From Pseudodesulfovibrio sp. (GTDB lineage: Bacteria > Desulfobacterota > Desulfovibrionia > Desulfovibrionales > Desulfovibrionaceae), in assembly GCA_016744135.1 (NCBI GenBank), contig JADGEX010000001.1, positions 1,127,029 through 1,191,028 of the forward strand: a stretch of 64,000 bases of DNA, written 5' to 3'. The notes under the pieces were generated by a model, which ran no database searches, was not told the origin of the DNA, and saw nothing but the letters and a program-made list of their open reading frames with translations. Positions within the stretch are counted from its first letter, which is position 1, and every line of letters begins with the position of its first letter. The position numbers and the translations under genes are program-made. Of this stretch, positions 1-10,343 are shown one piece after another.

Positions 1-1
1 C

Positions 2-2437
2 ATGGAACCATCTGTTGCCAGAGAATTATTCGCTTCAGCCCAGATTCTGGGCATTACCGTCTCAGTGGGCATTGAATACAAGGCTCGATTCGGCGACCGA
101 TTCGTCAAGATTGTTTGGGGACCTGAAGGATTGCAGGACAATGCAGACATTGAAGGCTTTTTCAAACGTGAATCCGTTCTTGAATTAATGCAGCAGGGAC
201 GCGAAGTTCAGGCATACAGGACATGGTATGTTCAATCTGCCACAGAAGCATTCAACGACGTTCACAGAAAATCGATCCGCCAAGAATTCGGTATTAACCT
301 TCCCCGCATCGAATACAAGGATGTCGCCAAAACCATTGGCACAGGCCAGCCGTCCATTTTTCACCTCGGTAATCATATCCATGAAATAGCGCTGCCCTTA
401 TTCGCTGACCGTGTTATTGAATTAAAGGCGGAATATGCAAATGCGGACTATGACACACGGGCTTCCATTGCTATGCATCTGGAATCACTCGATTCCCTCG
501 ACGCAGACACTATTATTGCGCGGTATCTCGTTCCAGAGGAAAATCCAGAAATTTCCGATCCCGACACCCCCTCTGCTGACGGGTCCGGCCCAAAATTGTT
601 GCAACTCTCTCCGGCAGAACTAACAACCCGACTCCGCCGCGTCAGTTATACGAGCCAATTAACGCTGATTCTTTCGGAGCTTGATCTGTCCGATGCCATT
701 GAGCTGTTGTACGATTGCAAAGGTCGAATTTCACACTTTGAAGTCTTTAATACCAAAAGTCTGACGGAATTCATTGTCCGTCATCGTAAACCCTTCAGCC
801 TGTTGCAACGATCATTAAACGAACAGAACGCTGTCACGCTCAAACGAACAATTCGTCAATGTATCGAACAGCTTCAAGAAGAGAACTCGACCAAATCAAA
901 AGAAAAGGCAGAACGACTCTTAGCCATTCTTTCCGACTTCAGTGCGCTTCTGGATTACTACAAACGCTCACCGCTCAGAGCCAAAATCGGCAGTGGGTCG
1001 ACTGGTCGTTCTACCCGATCCCATGGCATGGGATTCGCCGTAATAGATACACTTCCGCTCAGATCACAGCAGGAAATCCGCAACAGGACGACGTCAAACT
1101 GCATCCCGGTATCAGGCATCGCAACCCAATCCATAGAATTCATCCCGCCACGCAATAAAATCATCCGCTCCGGGGGTATTGCCAAAGCCCTTTGCCATAT
1201 GCCGGGTTTACGAAGCCTGATGTGCAAAACTAAGCATAGTTGGCACATTGCCGGATACCATGTTGACGATGCGGGATGCGGCAATGTCGTTTCTCTGGGT
1301 GGCATGAATCAGGAAGGAAATGGATTGAGTCTTTATGATGATGAAAAATCTCCGCATCGGCCATCAACGGGGACACTCAACACCGTACTAAAAAACGCTG
1401 CAAAAATCGTCATTGGCTTCATCCCTGCATTCCTGACATTCTCATTGACCAAAGACTGGTGGATACTGGCATATCTTGGCGGCGTGATCTGGTTTTCCAT
1501 TACAGGCTTGCGAAACGTTATCCAGTCCATCCTCGGAGGAGGAGGATTGCGACGCTCGCCATATCTGACCTGGAACGATTATATCGACTGGGAACGCATA
1601 TCTGACTCTCTGCTCTACACCGGATTTTCCGTGCCGCTGCTGGATTGGCTTTGCAAAACAGTTGTCCTTGATCAAAACTTCGGCATCACGACCATGACCA
1701 GCCCGCTCTTGCTATACTCCATCATGGCCATCACCAATGGCGTATATATTTCCAGTCATAATATCATCAGGGGATTACCTCGAAAAGCCGCCATCGGAAA
1801 CTTCTTCAGAAGTGTTTTATCCATTCCCGTAGCCATGCTCTTCAACTGGGGCGTTGGTCTTATTTTGATAGCTTCGGGAAACACAGATACTGCTGCGGTT
1901 CTTCAACTCTGGGCAGCGGTCATATCCAAGCTGGCATCAGACTGCGTAGCCGGTGTTATCGAAGGGCTTGCGGACAGAGGGCGAAACATTGCCATGCGGC
2001 ATTGGGATTACTCTGAAAAAATCAAACAAATCATCGAAATATTTTCACGACTGGAAATTGAATTTCCGACTCGAGACATGCTCAAGACATTGAATTCTCC
2101 AGATGATTTCATTGAGCTGTCCAAGAACACAACGCCAAACCATGTCCCGGAAGTTATCGCCAACGCGCTAGATCTCCTCTACATCCGCACCTACAAACCG
2201 CGCGCAAGAGAAGCTCTTCGGCAAGCATTGGAAAGCATGAACCGAGATGAACTCGAAGTGTTCATGGCGTCCCAACAAATCCTTTCTCAGGAAAAGACTA
2301 TTGCACGTCTGTTTGTTGATGGTTTAGTCGGCCGAAATTTCCCCAAGGCATTGGCCTTTTATTTACTGCGATATCCCGACTACCTGCATGAACTGGACTC
2401 TCTAGCAACCCATTATAGAAGACAACCGGACATTTAA
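2..2437 (+). CDS. Large membrane protein of unknown function (5' end probably outside window)
   Basis: I do not recognise a named family with confidence. The first in-frame ATG is at base 2, so the real start may lie upstream. The N-terminal part (about residues 1-130) reads HPSVA-like: an 'A..LGI.V..GIEYKARFGDR' stretch then 'IFHLGNHIHEIALPLF', which loosely recalls the C-terminal part of PHP-type metal-dependent domains. The middle is helical and hydrophilic. From about residue 465 several membrane segments appear (GFIPAFLTFSL, WWILAYLGGVIWFSI, LLLYSIMAITNGVYI, SIPVAMLFNWGVGLILI), then a soluble helical tail. It ends 5 bases before the convergent histidine kinase gene. Function unknown; coding status is clear from 811 uninterrupted codons. 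Confidence 0.75.
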   Translation: MEPSVARELFASAQILGITVSVGIEYKARFGDRFVKIVWGPEGLQDNADIEGFFKRESVLELMQQGREVQAYRTWYVQSATEAFNDVHRKSIRQEFGINLPRIEYKDVAKTIGTGQPSIFHLGNHIHEIALPLFADRVIELKAEYANADYDTRASIAMHLESLDSLDADTIIARYLVPEENPEISDPDTPSADGSGPKLLQLSPAELTTRLRRVSYTSQLTLILSELDLSDAIELLYDCKGRISHFEVFNTKSLTEFIVRHRKPFSLLQRSLNEQNAVTLKRTIRQCIEQLQEENSTKSKEKAERLLAILSDFSALLDYYKRSPLRAKIGSGSTGRSTRSHGMGFAVIDTLPLRSQQEIRNRTTSNCIPVSGIATQSIEFIPPRNKIIRSGGIAKALCHMPGLRSLMCKTKHSWHIAGYHVDDAGCGNVVSLGGMNQEGNGLSLYDDEKSPHRPSTGTLNTVLKNAAKIVIGFIPAFLTFSLTKDWWILAYLGGVIWFSITGLRNVIQSILGGGGLRRSPYLTWNDYIDWERISDSLLYTGFSVPLLDWLCKTVVLDQNFGITTMTSPLLLYSIMAITNGVYISSHNIIRGLPRKAAIGNFFRSVLSIPVAMLFNWGVGLILIASGNTDTAAVLQLWAAVISKLASDCVAGVIEGLADRGRNIAMRHWDYSEKIKQIIEIFSRLEIEFPTRDMLKTLNSPDDFIELSKNTTPNHVPEVIANALDLLYIRTYKPRAREALRQALESMNRDELEVFMASQQILSQEKTIARLFVDGLVGRNFPKALAFYLLRYPDYLHELDSLATHYRRQPDI

Positions 2438-2442
2438 GACCA

Positions 2443-4122
2443 CTAACGCCGATTCGACAGACCTGGCAATGTAATAACAAACGTGGTTCCTTCACCCCGA
2501 ACGCTTTCAACATTCAATTCGCCACCAAGCGAATCAATAATGGTGTGACTGACTGGAAGTCCCATGCCCGTGCCTTGCCCCGGAGGTTTTGTCGTATAAA
2601 ATGGAAGGAATATTTTATTCTGGATATCCTTTGACATACCAGTGCCATTGTCAGCGACACGAATAACAGCGCTCCCCTGAATATTCTTCACGGAAACGCA
2701 AATTTCACCACCTTCCGTCCCGTGCCTGTCCACCACTGCATAAATGGCGTTGTTCAGCAAATTAATCATGACCTGCTGTAACTGTCCGGGATCGGCTGCA
2801 ATGGTTGGAGATTTATCATCAACTTCAAATTGCAAACGAATACCATGAACCTCTGCCTTGGCCTGAATCATTGCCCCGACTTCAGGAATATATGTTGTCA
2901 AAACCACAGGCTGTAATTCCGGCGCATCATGTCTACCGAAACGCAAAATTTCACGGGTTATTGCGGCGCATCGTCCAATCTGAATGGAGAACTGATCGAC
3001 AACCTCCTGAGCTTCTGCACACAAATCAGCATCAGTCCCCTTTTCAACCAAATCACTCAAAGTTAATTCCAACAAAGCGGTATCGGTCTTCATGACCTGC
3101 AAGGGATTGTTGATTTCATGAGCAAACCCCGCCGCCATTTCACCAAGTTCAGCCAGACGGGCTGCTTGAAGCAATTGATTCTCCAAAATATCAACCTCTT
3201 CAGCCTGCCGTTGTAATGTATCCAAAACCCGACGACTAACGATCACGGCCAAAAAGATTATAACACCACCACCGCACACCAATATCAACAGAACCGTATA
3301 CGACGCAGCCATGGTAGACTGAAACGCTTCTTCCTTCTTTTGACGAACAATCAAACGCCATTTCCCATCATTCATGGTCGCAGAGGCGAACAGATATTCC
3401 ACCTCCTGCTCTTTGCCGGTAAACGCCATGACTGATTCATCATGCGTTGGGTAGCTAAAGGCATCACGTTCCAATAATTCACCATAAGACCGGCGGTCTG
3501 TCTGAAAAATACCATCCCTGTTCAAAATATATGCTTCACCGGAATCTCCGATACTGACCTGCTCGACAAGTCGGCCAAACTGATTCGAATCGATGGAGGC
3601 TCGCAACACCCACACCTGTCCCTGAATACGACGAGCAACTGCCACAACAAAATGTGGAACATTCCTATAACCGAGGAACACATCGCTGACATAGTACCCC
3701 TGTTTAACGGCCTCACGATACCATGCAGTGTCCGAATAAAACTTACCGACTAAGTCATAAGGACCACTGTAAGCTGTTTGTCTCCCCTCCGGATCAATAA
3801 CACCCATATCCTGAAACACATTCCCCGAAGCATGAAGTATTCGGCTGATTTCAGCCTGTCCAGCAGCACCGGACAAAGCATCGACCGAGGTGAGTGCCAG
3901 AATTGTTTCAAGGTCTGCCCGCCGCTCATCCAAAAAACCCACAATCATATTTCTATGGTCGATTGCCACTTGTTCAATGGCATTGGTCGCAAAATTCTTT
4001 GTGGTTTCAACATATGAATAAAATCCTATGACAGCTGCCAAAAACAACGGAACAGCCGGAACAATTATCATGGAGATAAAAAGCAGTCTGTGAACTCCGG
4101 TAAACATCGCGTTCTTATTCAT
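2443..4122 (-). CDS. Membrane sensor histidine kinase, Cache type
   Basis: Two-component sensor kinase at the inner membrane. A first membrane helix (about residues 8-30) is followed by an extracytoplasmic Cache-like sensor region, a second helix near residues 276-297, a HisKA domain with the phospho-acceptor in FAHEINNPLQVMK, and a HATPase_c domain with N-box (LLNNAIYAV), DNGTGM and a GQGTGMGLP ATP lid. It belongs to the kinase group that lacks a HAMP domain and usually pairs with NtrC-type regulators. No response regulator is adjacent; the nearest candidate is the membrane AAA+ protein starting at 4353, transcribed divergently. The ATG at 4122 was preferred to an in-frame TTG at 4149. The signal sensed is unknown. 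Confidence 0.88.
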   Translation of the reverse strand: MNKNAMFTGVHRLLFISMIIVPAVPLFLAAVIGFYSYVETTKNFATNAIEQVAIDHRNMIVGFLDERRADLETILALTSVDALSGAAGQAEISRILHASGNVFQDMGVIDPEGRQTAYSGPYDLVGKFYSDTAWYREAVKQGYYVSDVFLGYRNVPHFVVAVARRIQGQVWVLRASIDSNQFGRLVEQVSIGDSGEAYILNRDGIFQTDRRSYGELLERDAFSYPTHDESVMAFTGKEQEVEYLFASATMNDGKWRLIVRQKKEEAFQSTMAASYTVLLILVCGGGVIIFLAVIVSRRVLDTLQRQAEEVDILENQLLQAARLAELGEMAAGFAHEINNPLQVMKTDTALLELTLSDLVEKGTDADLCAEAQEVVDQFSIQIGRCAAITREILRFGRHDAPELQPVVLTTYIPEVGAMIQAKAEVHGIRLQFEVDDKSPTIAADPGQLQQVMINLLNNAIYAVVDRHGTEGGEICVSVKNIQGSAVIRVADNGTGMSKDIQNKIFLPFYTTKPPGQGTGMGLPVSHTIIDSLGGELNVESVRGEGTTFVITLPGLSNRR

Positions 4123-4262
4123 AAAATTTCGCTGCCTGATTTTGCGCAAAACACTGCGAGTTAATTCTCAAATAATTACAAATATTTAACAAATCGCGCA
4201 AAGTAATATCGCGTGATTGAAAAACCTCACACCTAATTAAGCAACCGTTATGCCAAAAATGA

Positions 4263-4291
4263 TTGACACCGACAAAAGAGAAGAATAATCG
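4263..4291 (+). promoter_or_regulatory. Possible sigma70 promoter for the membrane AAA+ gene
   Basis: TTGACA at 4263-4268 and TAATCG at 4286-4291 are separated by 17 bases, about 60 bases before the ATG at 4353. The -10 match is imperfect, so this is a weak call. Confidence 0.3.
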
Positions 4292-4352
4292 CAGAAATAG
4301 AGATTGTAATTTCGCCTCATAACGTTACTGTTTTCCATAACGGGAGGATGTC

Positions 4353-6860
4353 ATGACCGAGACTCGCACGACCGATCAATCCACGCAATCACGCCGGACC
4401 AAGATGGGATCATCCATCATACGTAGGCTGGGATTGCGAGGAAAACTCCTCCTTGCTTTGCTCCCCCCCATTGTCGCCATTTTGCTTGTGACCGGATATG
4501 CTTCGTATACCGTTTCCGAAGACTTCATAGACATTGCCCTTGAGCGATCCGTAAAAATGCATACCCTAGCCATGGCGCATGAAGTTGAGGAACTCCTCGA
4601 ACAATGCCGGATCGACCTTCTTTTCTTTGCGCAAGGCAAAATGGAACCAAAAGCCCTACGTTCCATGCTGGAAAAACGTCTGCGTTCAGGTGGCAACCAG
4701 TATTTCGAACTCTCCTTTATTCCGGCTTCAGGCGGCCAACCGTTTGCACTCATTCAGCAAGATGGCATAATACAAGAAATTCACGCCGACGCATTTGATA
4801 CTATATACCCGAACCCTTTCGAAGAGTTGAACAAAATTGATTTTCTCAAAGTCGGACAGGTGCTGCCTTCAGATATTATCGAAACGGTTTACCCCATGCC
4901 CAGTCACACGGCCTCGAACAGACACATCAAAACACGCATTCTCCGTTTTTACACATACTTCCCAGGTGATGAAATTTCGCCCCCCGGCATCCTGTTCCTC
5001 TCCGTAAAAGCTACCGATATTCGCAATATTCTTTCCTGGTATAATTCGGAAGAATCACCATTGTGGGCATTTCCACGGAGTGATGAACTTCGGTTCAGCT
5101 ACTTCCTCAACAATGATGGCTGGATGCTCTTTCAATCCGAAGCATTTAACGAAACCAACAAAGAGCTGACCACCTATCTTGCCAGAGAAAACTTCAGCGG
5201 CACACTGGGGAAAGACGGTCATGCTGCGGCATTTCGCCCTAATGAGAATCATGTCCGATATTGGGCAGCTGTCAACGACATCAACAAAGGGGAAAACGGT
5301 CTTACTCAGGTTGCTGAAGAACGCATCGGTGATTCAGCCGTAAATTCATTCTATTTCAGTTATGCCCCAGTTCGCTTTTGGGGCGACAGTAAAGATAAAC
5401 CAACATCATTCGGCGGTGTTGTCTTCGTTGACAGAACCCAACTTCCCATCATTGCAGGTTACAAGAATCTGGATGTGATGCTTTTTGTCACAGCCGGAGC
5501 AATTCTCTTGATATCCTGCCTCGTCTTCTGGTTTGGCCGCATCCTCACACGCCCAATTCACGCCTTGGCAACCAAACTTGATTCATTGAATTCATTGGAA
5601 GAAATGGAAGAGATCAACCTCCCGTACAGCGGAGCAGACATCACCCAACTTCAAAAAGCAATCAACGTCATTATTCGCAAGGTCAAACAGCAAGTGGTTG
5701 AGATTCAAGTCAAGGATGAAGCCATTCTTAACGTGAACAAACGGGAACGCGCCCCGCTAAAACGGGAACGAGAAACCCTTGCAGAAGCCGAATTGAGCCG
5801 TATCCCGGAAATCATTGGCATTGGCCCGGTCATTTCAAATATGAAAGTAAACATCCTGAAAGCCGCCCAGGTGGAAGTCGACGTCCTCATCTCCGGCGAA
5901 ACCGGCACCGGCAAGCAACTAGTTGCCGAAGCCATTCATTCCCACAGCAATCGCGCAGACAACCCGTTTATCTCCATCAACTGCGGTGCCTTAGATGAAA
6001 ACCTTTTGCTCGACGCCTTGTTCGGACATATCAAAGGCGCATTTTCGGAAGCCAAAGAAGACCGTAACGGCGCATTTATCGAAGCTGATGGCGGCACTCT
6101 CTTTCTGGACGAAATCCAATCAGCCTCACCCAAGGTGCAACAATCTCTGCTCAGGGCCATTGCATCACGCAAAATAAAATCACTGGGAAGTGACAAGGAG
6201 TGTGCCGTAAACGTACGCATCGTCGCGGCAACCAATGTGGATATCCCTGACCTGATCGAACGAAGAACATTCAGAGAAGACCTGTATTACCGACTCAAAG
6301 TTGTTTCCATCGCAACCCCGGCTCTTCGTGAACACCGAGAAAACATCCCGATGCTCGCAGTCTATTATCTCAACCAGGCGGAACAACTCGCCGGACGAGA
6401 AAGCCTTGACCTGAGCAAAGGGGCACTTGCGAAGCTCGTCAACTACCAGTGGCCCGGCAATGTTCGCGAATTGGTCAACTGCATTACCAGAGCCGCTGTC
6501 ATGGCAGAGAATGATATCATTCAGGCCGAAGAAATCCGCTTGGAAAACGAAACGCCTCAGCCCGTAACAGAGCAAAACGATACTCCTCCGATCACACCGA
6601 AAGAAGAGAGTGATCCCTCGGTGAATCGAGTTGAGCCAACGCCACCCCCGGCAATGGCTTCCCCGCTGAACGCTCGCCAAAAAGAAGCGTGGCCGCATAT
6701 ACAAAAAAAGAAATCAGTGACGCGCAAGGAATACCAGGAACTGGTGAGCGGCACACTGCCCACACGAACGGCAATTTACGACCTACAGGACTTCGTCAAA
6801 CGAGGGCTCCTTATCAAACAAGGGAAAGGTCCTTCTACAAGATATGAAGTCGTCAAATAA
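4353..6860 (+). CDS. Membrane-bound sensor fused to a sigma54-activator-like AAA+ domain with altered GAFTGA loop
   Basis: 835 aa. Order: short cytoplasmic start, membrane helix about 31-52, large periplasmic sensor region (Cache-like, inferred), membrane helix about 374-395, HAMP-like linker, then an AAA+ domain with Walker A GETGTGK near 515 and Walker B GGTLFLDEI near 583. Known sigma54 activators carry GAFTGA in loop 1; here the same place reads GAFSEA, so sigma54 contact may be lost or changed. The C-terminus has no Fis-type helix. Instead, about residues 770-835 look like a winged helix (RTAIYDLQDFVKRGLLIKQG). A strong GGGAGG ribosome site lies just before the ATG at 4353. It may be a one-component membrane regulator that binds DNA without acting on sigma54; that role is inferred. 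Confidence 0.8.
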   Translation: MTETRTTDQSTQSRRTKMGSSIIRRLGLRGKLLLALLPPIVAILLVTGYASYTVSEDFIDIALERSVKMHTLAMAHEVEELLEQCRIDLLFFAQGKMEPKALRSMLEKRLRSGGNQYFELSFIPASGGQPFALIQQDGIIQEIHADAFDTIYPNPFEELNKIDFLKVGQVLPSDIIETVYPMPSHTASNRHIKTRILRFYTYFPGDEISPPGILFLSVKATDIRNILSWYNSEESPLWAFPRSDELRFSYFLNNDGWMLFQSEAFNETNKELTTYLARENFSGTLGKDGHAAAFRPNENHVRYWAAVNDINKGENGLTQVAEERIGDSAVNSFYFSYAPVRFWGDSKDKPTSFGGVVFVDRTQLPIIAGYKNLDVMLFVTAGAILLISCLVFWFGRILTRPIHALATKLDSLNSLEEMEEINLPYSGADITQLQKAINVIIRKVKQQVVEIQVKDEAILNVNKRERAPLKRERETLAEAELSRIPEIIGIGPVISNMKVNILKAAQVEVDVLISGETGTGKQLVAEAIHSHSNRADNPFISINCGALDENLLLDALFGHIKGAFSEAKEDRNGAFIEADGGTLFLDEIQSASPKVQQSLLRAIASRKIKSLGSDKECAVNVRIVAATNVDIPDLIERRTFREDLYYRLKVVSIATPALREHRENIPMLAVYYLNQAEQLAGRESLDLSKGALAKLVNYQWPGNVRELVNCITRAAVMAENDIIQAEEIRLENETPQPVTEQNDTPPITPKEESDPSVNRVEPTPPPAMASPLNARQKEAWPHIQKKKSVTRKEYQELVSGTLPTRTAIYDLQDFVKRGLLIKQGKGPSTRYEVVK

Positions 6861-6963
6861 CGATTTCAGCGTCCCAATTTTACGCTGTGGCAACAACAAT
6901 TCATAAGGGGAATGACGGGCTTCGTTGGTGACAAATGACGGCACTCTAAGGTATTCATGCACC

Positions 6964-8901
6964 ATGAAAGTAACCTTCCTGCTCCGTATTCATTTATTGC
7001 TCTTTATTGTCCTCGCAACATCTCCAGCCCTTGCGGCGGAGTCCTTACGCATAAGTATTTTCCCTTTTTCACCACCATTTTCGTATTATGCAGTCCAAAA
7101 CGGCAATAAATACTTACAAGGATACACGATCGACGAGAGTCTGGCTGTAGGAAAAGAGCTCAAACAAGATATTGAATTCATTGCAGTAAGCGCCATCGAT
7201 AGACAAATAGGAATTCTCAAAAAAGGCGACATAGCGCTCATTGCTCATGATTCCGCTTCCTATGCGAAAACACATGGGCTAACCTTTATCCCCGTGGGAG
7301 TCAGCCTACAACACCACTTGTATATCCATGAGGCATGCGCCCCCTGTATTGATCTGCATAGCCCTGAAACTCTTCGGAATAAACGCGTTGTCACGGTCAA
7401 AGGCGCCCCTTATGTCATGGATATTTCGAAGGTTCCCAACATCATCGAAGCGCCTTCAGCTCTTGAAGCCCTGAATCTCCTCAACCAGGGAATTGCCGAC
7501 ATTTATATAGCCCCGTCCGAACGAGTGGCAGATTATCTAATCGTTGCCAACGGCTTTGACGCTGTCCTCAAGGACGGTGACTTTATCGGTGAAGCCCCAT
7601 TAGGATTCATCGTCAATCCCGATGACACGGAACTCATCAGTCGCCTCAAAACCGCCATCAAAACATTGGAACGACAAGGCACACTTGCAAGCATCCGAGA
7701 CAAATGGTTCGACCAACCACATGAGTTCTCCCTCTCAAAATACTCCAAACAGATCGCCCTCACAGCGCTGGGTATAGCCACCCTGTTCGTAATGTTCGGT
7801 GTGTGGAATCTTTCCCTGAAGCGACGGGTAGCTCAAGTGGCGCGAGACTTGCGCCAGACTGAACAACGATATCGAGATCTCATCGAGTCATCACCCGATA
7901 TGATTTTTTTGGTGACTGAGGACGGCGAAATCCTCCACGCCAATGAACGAGCATGCACCAATCTCCGCTTGAAGACACCGTTTAAAGGGTTAAACCTGCA
8001 GAACCTGATCGCACCGGAAGACAAAGAAGAAGTCGCCCCCTTTCTGGACAAGGTGTTCAACGACGGATGCGATAAATTCGAATTCAGGATGGACGAAAAG
8101 ACAAGGCAGGACATGGAAGTTGAAATCGCAGGACGTATTCTGCAAGGCCCCATTCAACCGGGACTGCTGGCCTGCCTGTTCGCACGTAACGTCACGGACA
8201 GAAATCGTATGGAAGAAGAGCTCATCCAGTCAGAACGACTCGGCATCATAGGGAAAATGGCCGCAGGAGTAGCTCATGAAATCAACAACCCGCTGGGCAT
8301 CATCCAATTCAACGCAGAAGATATGCTCTATGCGGAAGAAATGAGCACCGAAGCCAGAGAAGGACTTACTGCCATCTCCCGCAATGCGGCACGGGCTGCG
8401 GACACGATCACTCATCTGCTGGATCTGGCATCGCCTAAACCAATGGCAAACGACATCCTCCATCTGGACGAAGCGGTCAAGGACTGTATCGCTCTGCTAG
8501 GGCCCAAAATCAAAAAGACTACGCTCACACTGGATATTCAAAACGAACCACTGAGCATGCGCGGAGACTCCAGAGCCATCCAGCAAGTTCTGGTCAACCT
8601 TCTGCTCAATGCCTTGAGCAGTATGCAGGGCAAGAGAAGCATCTCCATTTTCGGCGACAGGTCCCACGAAAGCATTCGGCTTGTCATCGAGGACAAAGGG
8701 AAAGGCATTGTGCGAAAAGATCTCCCTCATATTTTTGATCCATTCTTCACATCCAGAGAAAACGGATTTGGACTGGGATTATTTATCACACGACGCATTG
8801 TGGAACGTCATGGAGGCATCATTTTTGCTGAGTCCGAGCCAGATAAAGGAACGCGAATGATTTTGGAATTTCCCCTGCACGAAGATGAAGAGAGCGTATA
8901 A
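6964..8901 (+). CDS. Periplasmic-binding-domain histidine kinase (SBP_bac_3 - PAS - HisKA - HATPase)
   Basis: 645 aa from the ATG at 6964, which gives a clean signal peptide ending LALAA; an in-frame TTG at 6925 would spoil it. Residues about 25-250 form a solute-binding domain of the amino-acid-binding type (SLRISIFPFSPPFSYYAV, ...GYTIDESLAV), a membrane helix lies near 263-283, a PAS domain at about 300-410, then HisKA with VAHEINNPLG and HATPase with DKGKGI and GFGLGLF. The stop overlaps the start of the response regulator by one base (TAATG), so the pair is translationally coupled. It is paralogous throughout to the kinase at 19120-21072. By position it likely regulates the neighbouring ASST genes in response to a periplasmic ligand (inference). 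Confidence 0.92.
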   Translation: MKVTFLLRIHLLLFIVLATSPALAAESLRISIFPFSPPFSYYAVQNGNKYLQGYTIDESLAVGKELKQDIEFIAVSAIDRQIGILKKGDIALIAHDSASYAKTHGLTFIPVGVSLQHHLYIHEACAPCIDLHSPETLRNKRVVTVKGAPYVMDISKVPNIIEAPSALEALNLLNQGIADIYIAPSERVADYLIVANGFDAVLKDGDFIGEAPLGFIVNPDDTELISRLKTAIKTLERQGTLASIRDKWFDQPHEFSLSKYSKQIALTALGIATLFVMFGVWNLSLKRRVAQVARDLRQTEQRYRDLIESSPDMIFLVTEDGEILHANERACTNLRLKTPFKGLNLQNLIAPEDKEEVAPFLDKVFNDGCDKFEFRMDEKTRQDMEVEIAGRILQGPIQPGLLACLFARNVTDRNRMEEELIQSERLGIIGKMAAGVAHEINNPLGIIQFNAEDMLYAEEMSTEAREGLTAISRNAARAADTITHLLDLASPKPMANDILHLDEAVKDCIALLGPKIKKTTLTLDIQNEPLSMRGDSRAIQQVLVNLLLNALSSMQGKRSISIFGDRSHESIRLVIEDKGKGIVRKDLPHIFDPFFTSRENGFGLGLFITRRIVERHGGIIFAESEPDKGTRMILEFPLHEDEESV

Positions 8902-10253
8902 TGACCGACAAAATATTACTGGTCGATGACGAACTGGACTTGCTATCAACGGTTTCACGCGCCTTAAAACGACAGGGGTACACTGTCCACACGGCTACTT
9001 CTGGCGCAGAAGCTCTGGAAGCCTTGTCAGAAACCATATATGACCTCGTCATCAGCGACCTTGCCATGGAACCCATCGACGGCATGGAACTACTCAAACG
9101 GGTCCGTTCCATTGACACCCTCTTACCGATAATCATGATGACCGGCGTCGGGAGCATCGAAACCGCTGTGGAATCCATCAAACTCGGTGCCTATCATTAT
9201 ATCACCAAACCATTCACCCCGCAGGAGTTGTTGCTCCTCGTCCACCGAGCCATCGAGCATGGACAACTCAATCGCAAGCTCGAATCCATTCAGGCTCGTG
9301 ACGACAATAAAGAAAGTGATTTCATGGTCATCGGCAACAACGCCATGATCCAGCAAATGATGACAACCATGGACAAAGTGTCTGAATCGGATGCTCCCAT
9401 TCTCATTCAGGGGGAAACCGGTACTGGCAAGTCCCTATTTGCCAAGCGCATTCACACGATCAGTTCACGATCGAACAAACCTTTTTTCACCATTGATTGT
9501 GGCGCACTCACCGAAACCCTGCTGGAAAGTGAACTCTTCGGCCACGTTAAAGGAGCATTTACCGGAGCAACACGAACCAAACGCGGCCTACTCGAAGAAG
9601 CACAGGGCGGCACTATCTTTCTGGACGAAATCGGCGATTTGTCGCCTTCAACACAGGTTAAACTTCTGCGAGCCATTCAGGAAAAAGAAATCAAGCCTGT
9701 GGGCAGCAACACATCAAGCATCATTGATGTCCGATTTCTCGCTGCCACCAGTCGCGACCTTGAATCAGGGGTGGAGACCGGCGAATTCCGCAAGGACCTC
9801 TATTACCGCCTTGCAGTCATTCCCGTTCGTCTGCCGCCACTGCGTGAACGTCAGGATGACATCGTCCTGTTCGTCGATTTCTTTGTGCGCAAATTCAACA
9901 AGCGCTATAACAAAGCCGTGACAGCCATTGACCCCAGTGCCATGCAGGTCATTCTCGATTCTCCATGGCCGGGAAATATCCGAGAACTGGAAAATGTCAT
10001 TGAACGCGCCGTCCTTCTCGCAAATGGTGAAACCATTGCCCTAAACAGCCTCAACACCTGCCCACAGTCCTTTGCTACAATGCAAACTCATAATGCCCCT
10101 CTCCCACTCAAGACCGCAGTCTCGAAAGCTGAAGCAACCGCTATTCGCACGGCCTTGAAAGCGACCAATGGCAACAGGTCAAAAGCAGCGCAAATTTTGG
10201 GCATCGGCAGAACGACCCTGTATGAAAAAATTGATGCTTACCGCATAGACTGA
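8901..10253 (+). CDS. NtrC-family sigma54-dependent response regulator
   Basis: 450 aa. Receiver domain with acidic pocket VDDE, phospho-acceptor Asp53 (ISDLAMEP) and the conserved Lys in ITKPF; AAA+ domain with GETGTGKS, intact GAFTGA near residue 220 and [11 protein letters not shown]-terminal Fis-type helix-turn-helix ([20 protein letters not shown]). All parts needed to activate sigma54-RNA polymerase from an enhancer are present. It is co-translated with the kinase before it and closely resembles the regulator at 17775-19130. The -24/-12-like promoters and GCACA-rich sites in front of the ASST genes are its most likely targets, though either paralog could bind them. Confidence 0.95.
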   Translation: MTDKILLVDDELDLLSTVSRALKRQGYTVHTATSGAEALEALSETIYDLVISDLAMEPIDGMELLKRVRSIDTLLPIIMMTGVGSIETAVESIKLGAYHYITKPFTPQELLLLVHRAIEHGQLNRKLESIQARDDNKESDFMVIGNNAMIQQMMTTMDKVSESDAPILIQGETGTGKSLFAKRIHTISSRSNKPFFTIDCGALTETLLESELFGHVKGAFTGATRTKRGLLEEAQGGTIFLDEIGDLSPSTQVKLLRAIQEKEIKPVGSNTSSIIDVRFLAATSRDLESGVETGEFRKDLYYRLAVIPVRLPPLRERQDDIVLFVDFFVRKFNKRYNKAVTAIDPSAMQVILDSPWPGNIRELENVIERAVLLANGETIALNSLNTCPQSFATMQTHNAPLPLKTAVSKAEATAIRTALKATNGNRSKAAQILGIGRTTLYEKIDAYRID

Positions 10254-10285
10254 CAATTAAAATCAACACAACAACAGCCAAAAAA

Positions 10286-10318
10286 GGGGCGCCCAACACC
10301 CGATGTGTTGGACGCCCC
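10286..10318 (-). terminator. Rho-independent terminator of the first ASST gene (possibly bidirectional)
   Basis: Stem GGGGCG.CCAACAC with its complement around a 5-base loop, one mismatch. On the minus strand it is followed by a run of six T. It separates the convergent response regulator and ASST gene and may stop both. Confidence 0.85.
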
Positions 10319-10343
10319 ATATCTATTGAGGAGGTTAAACTCT

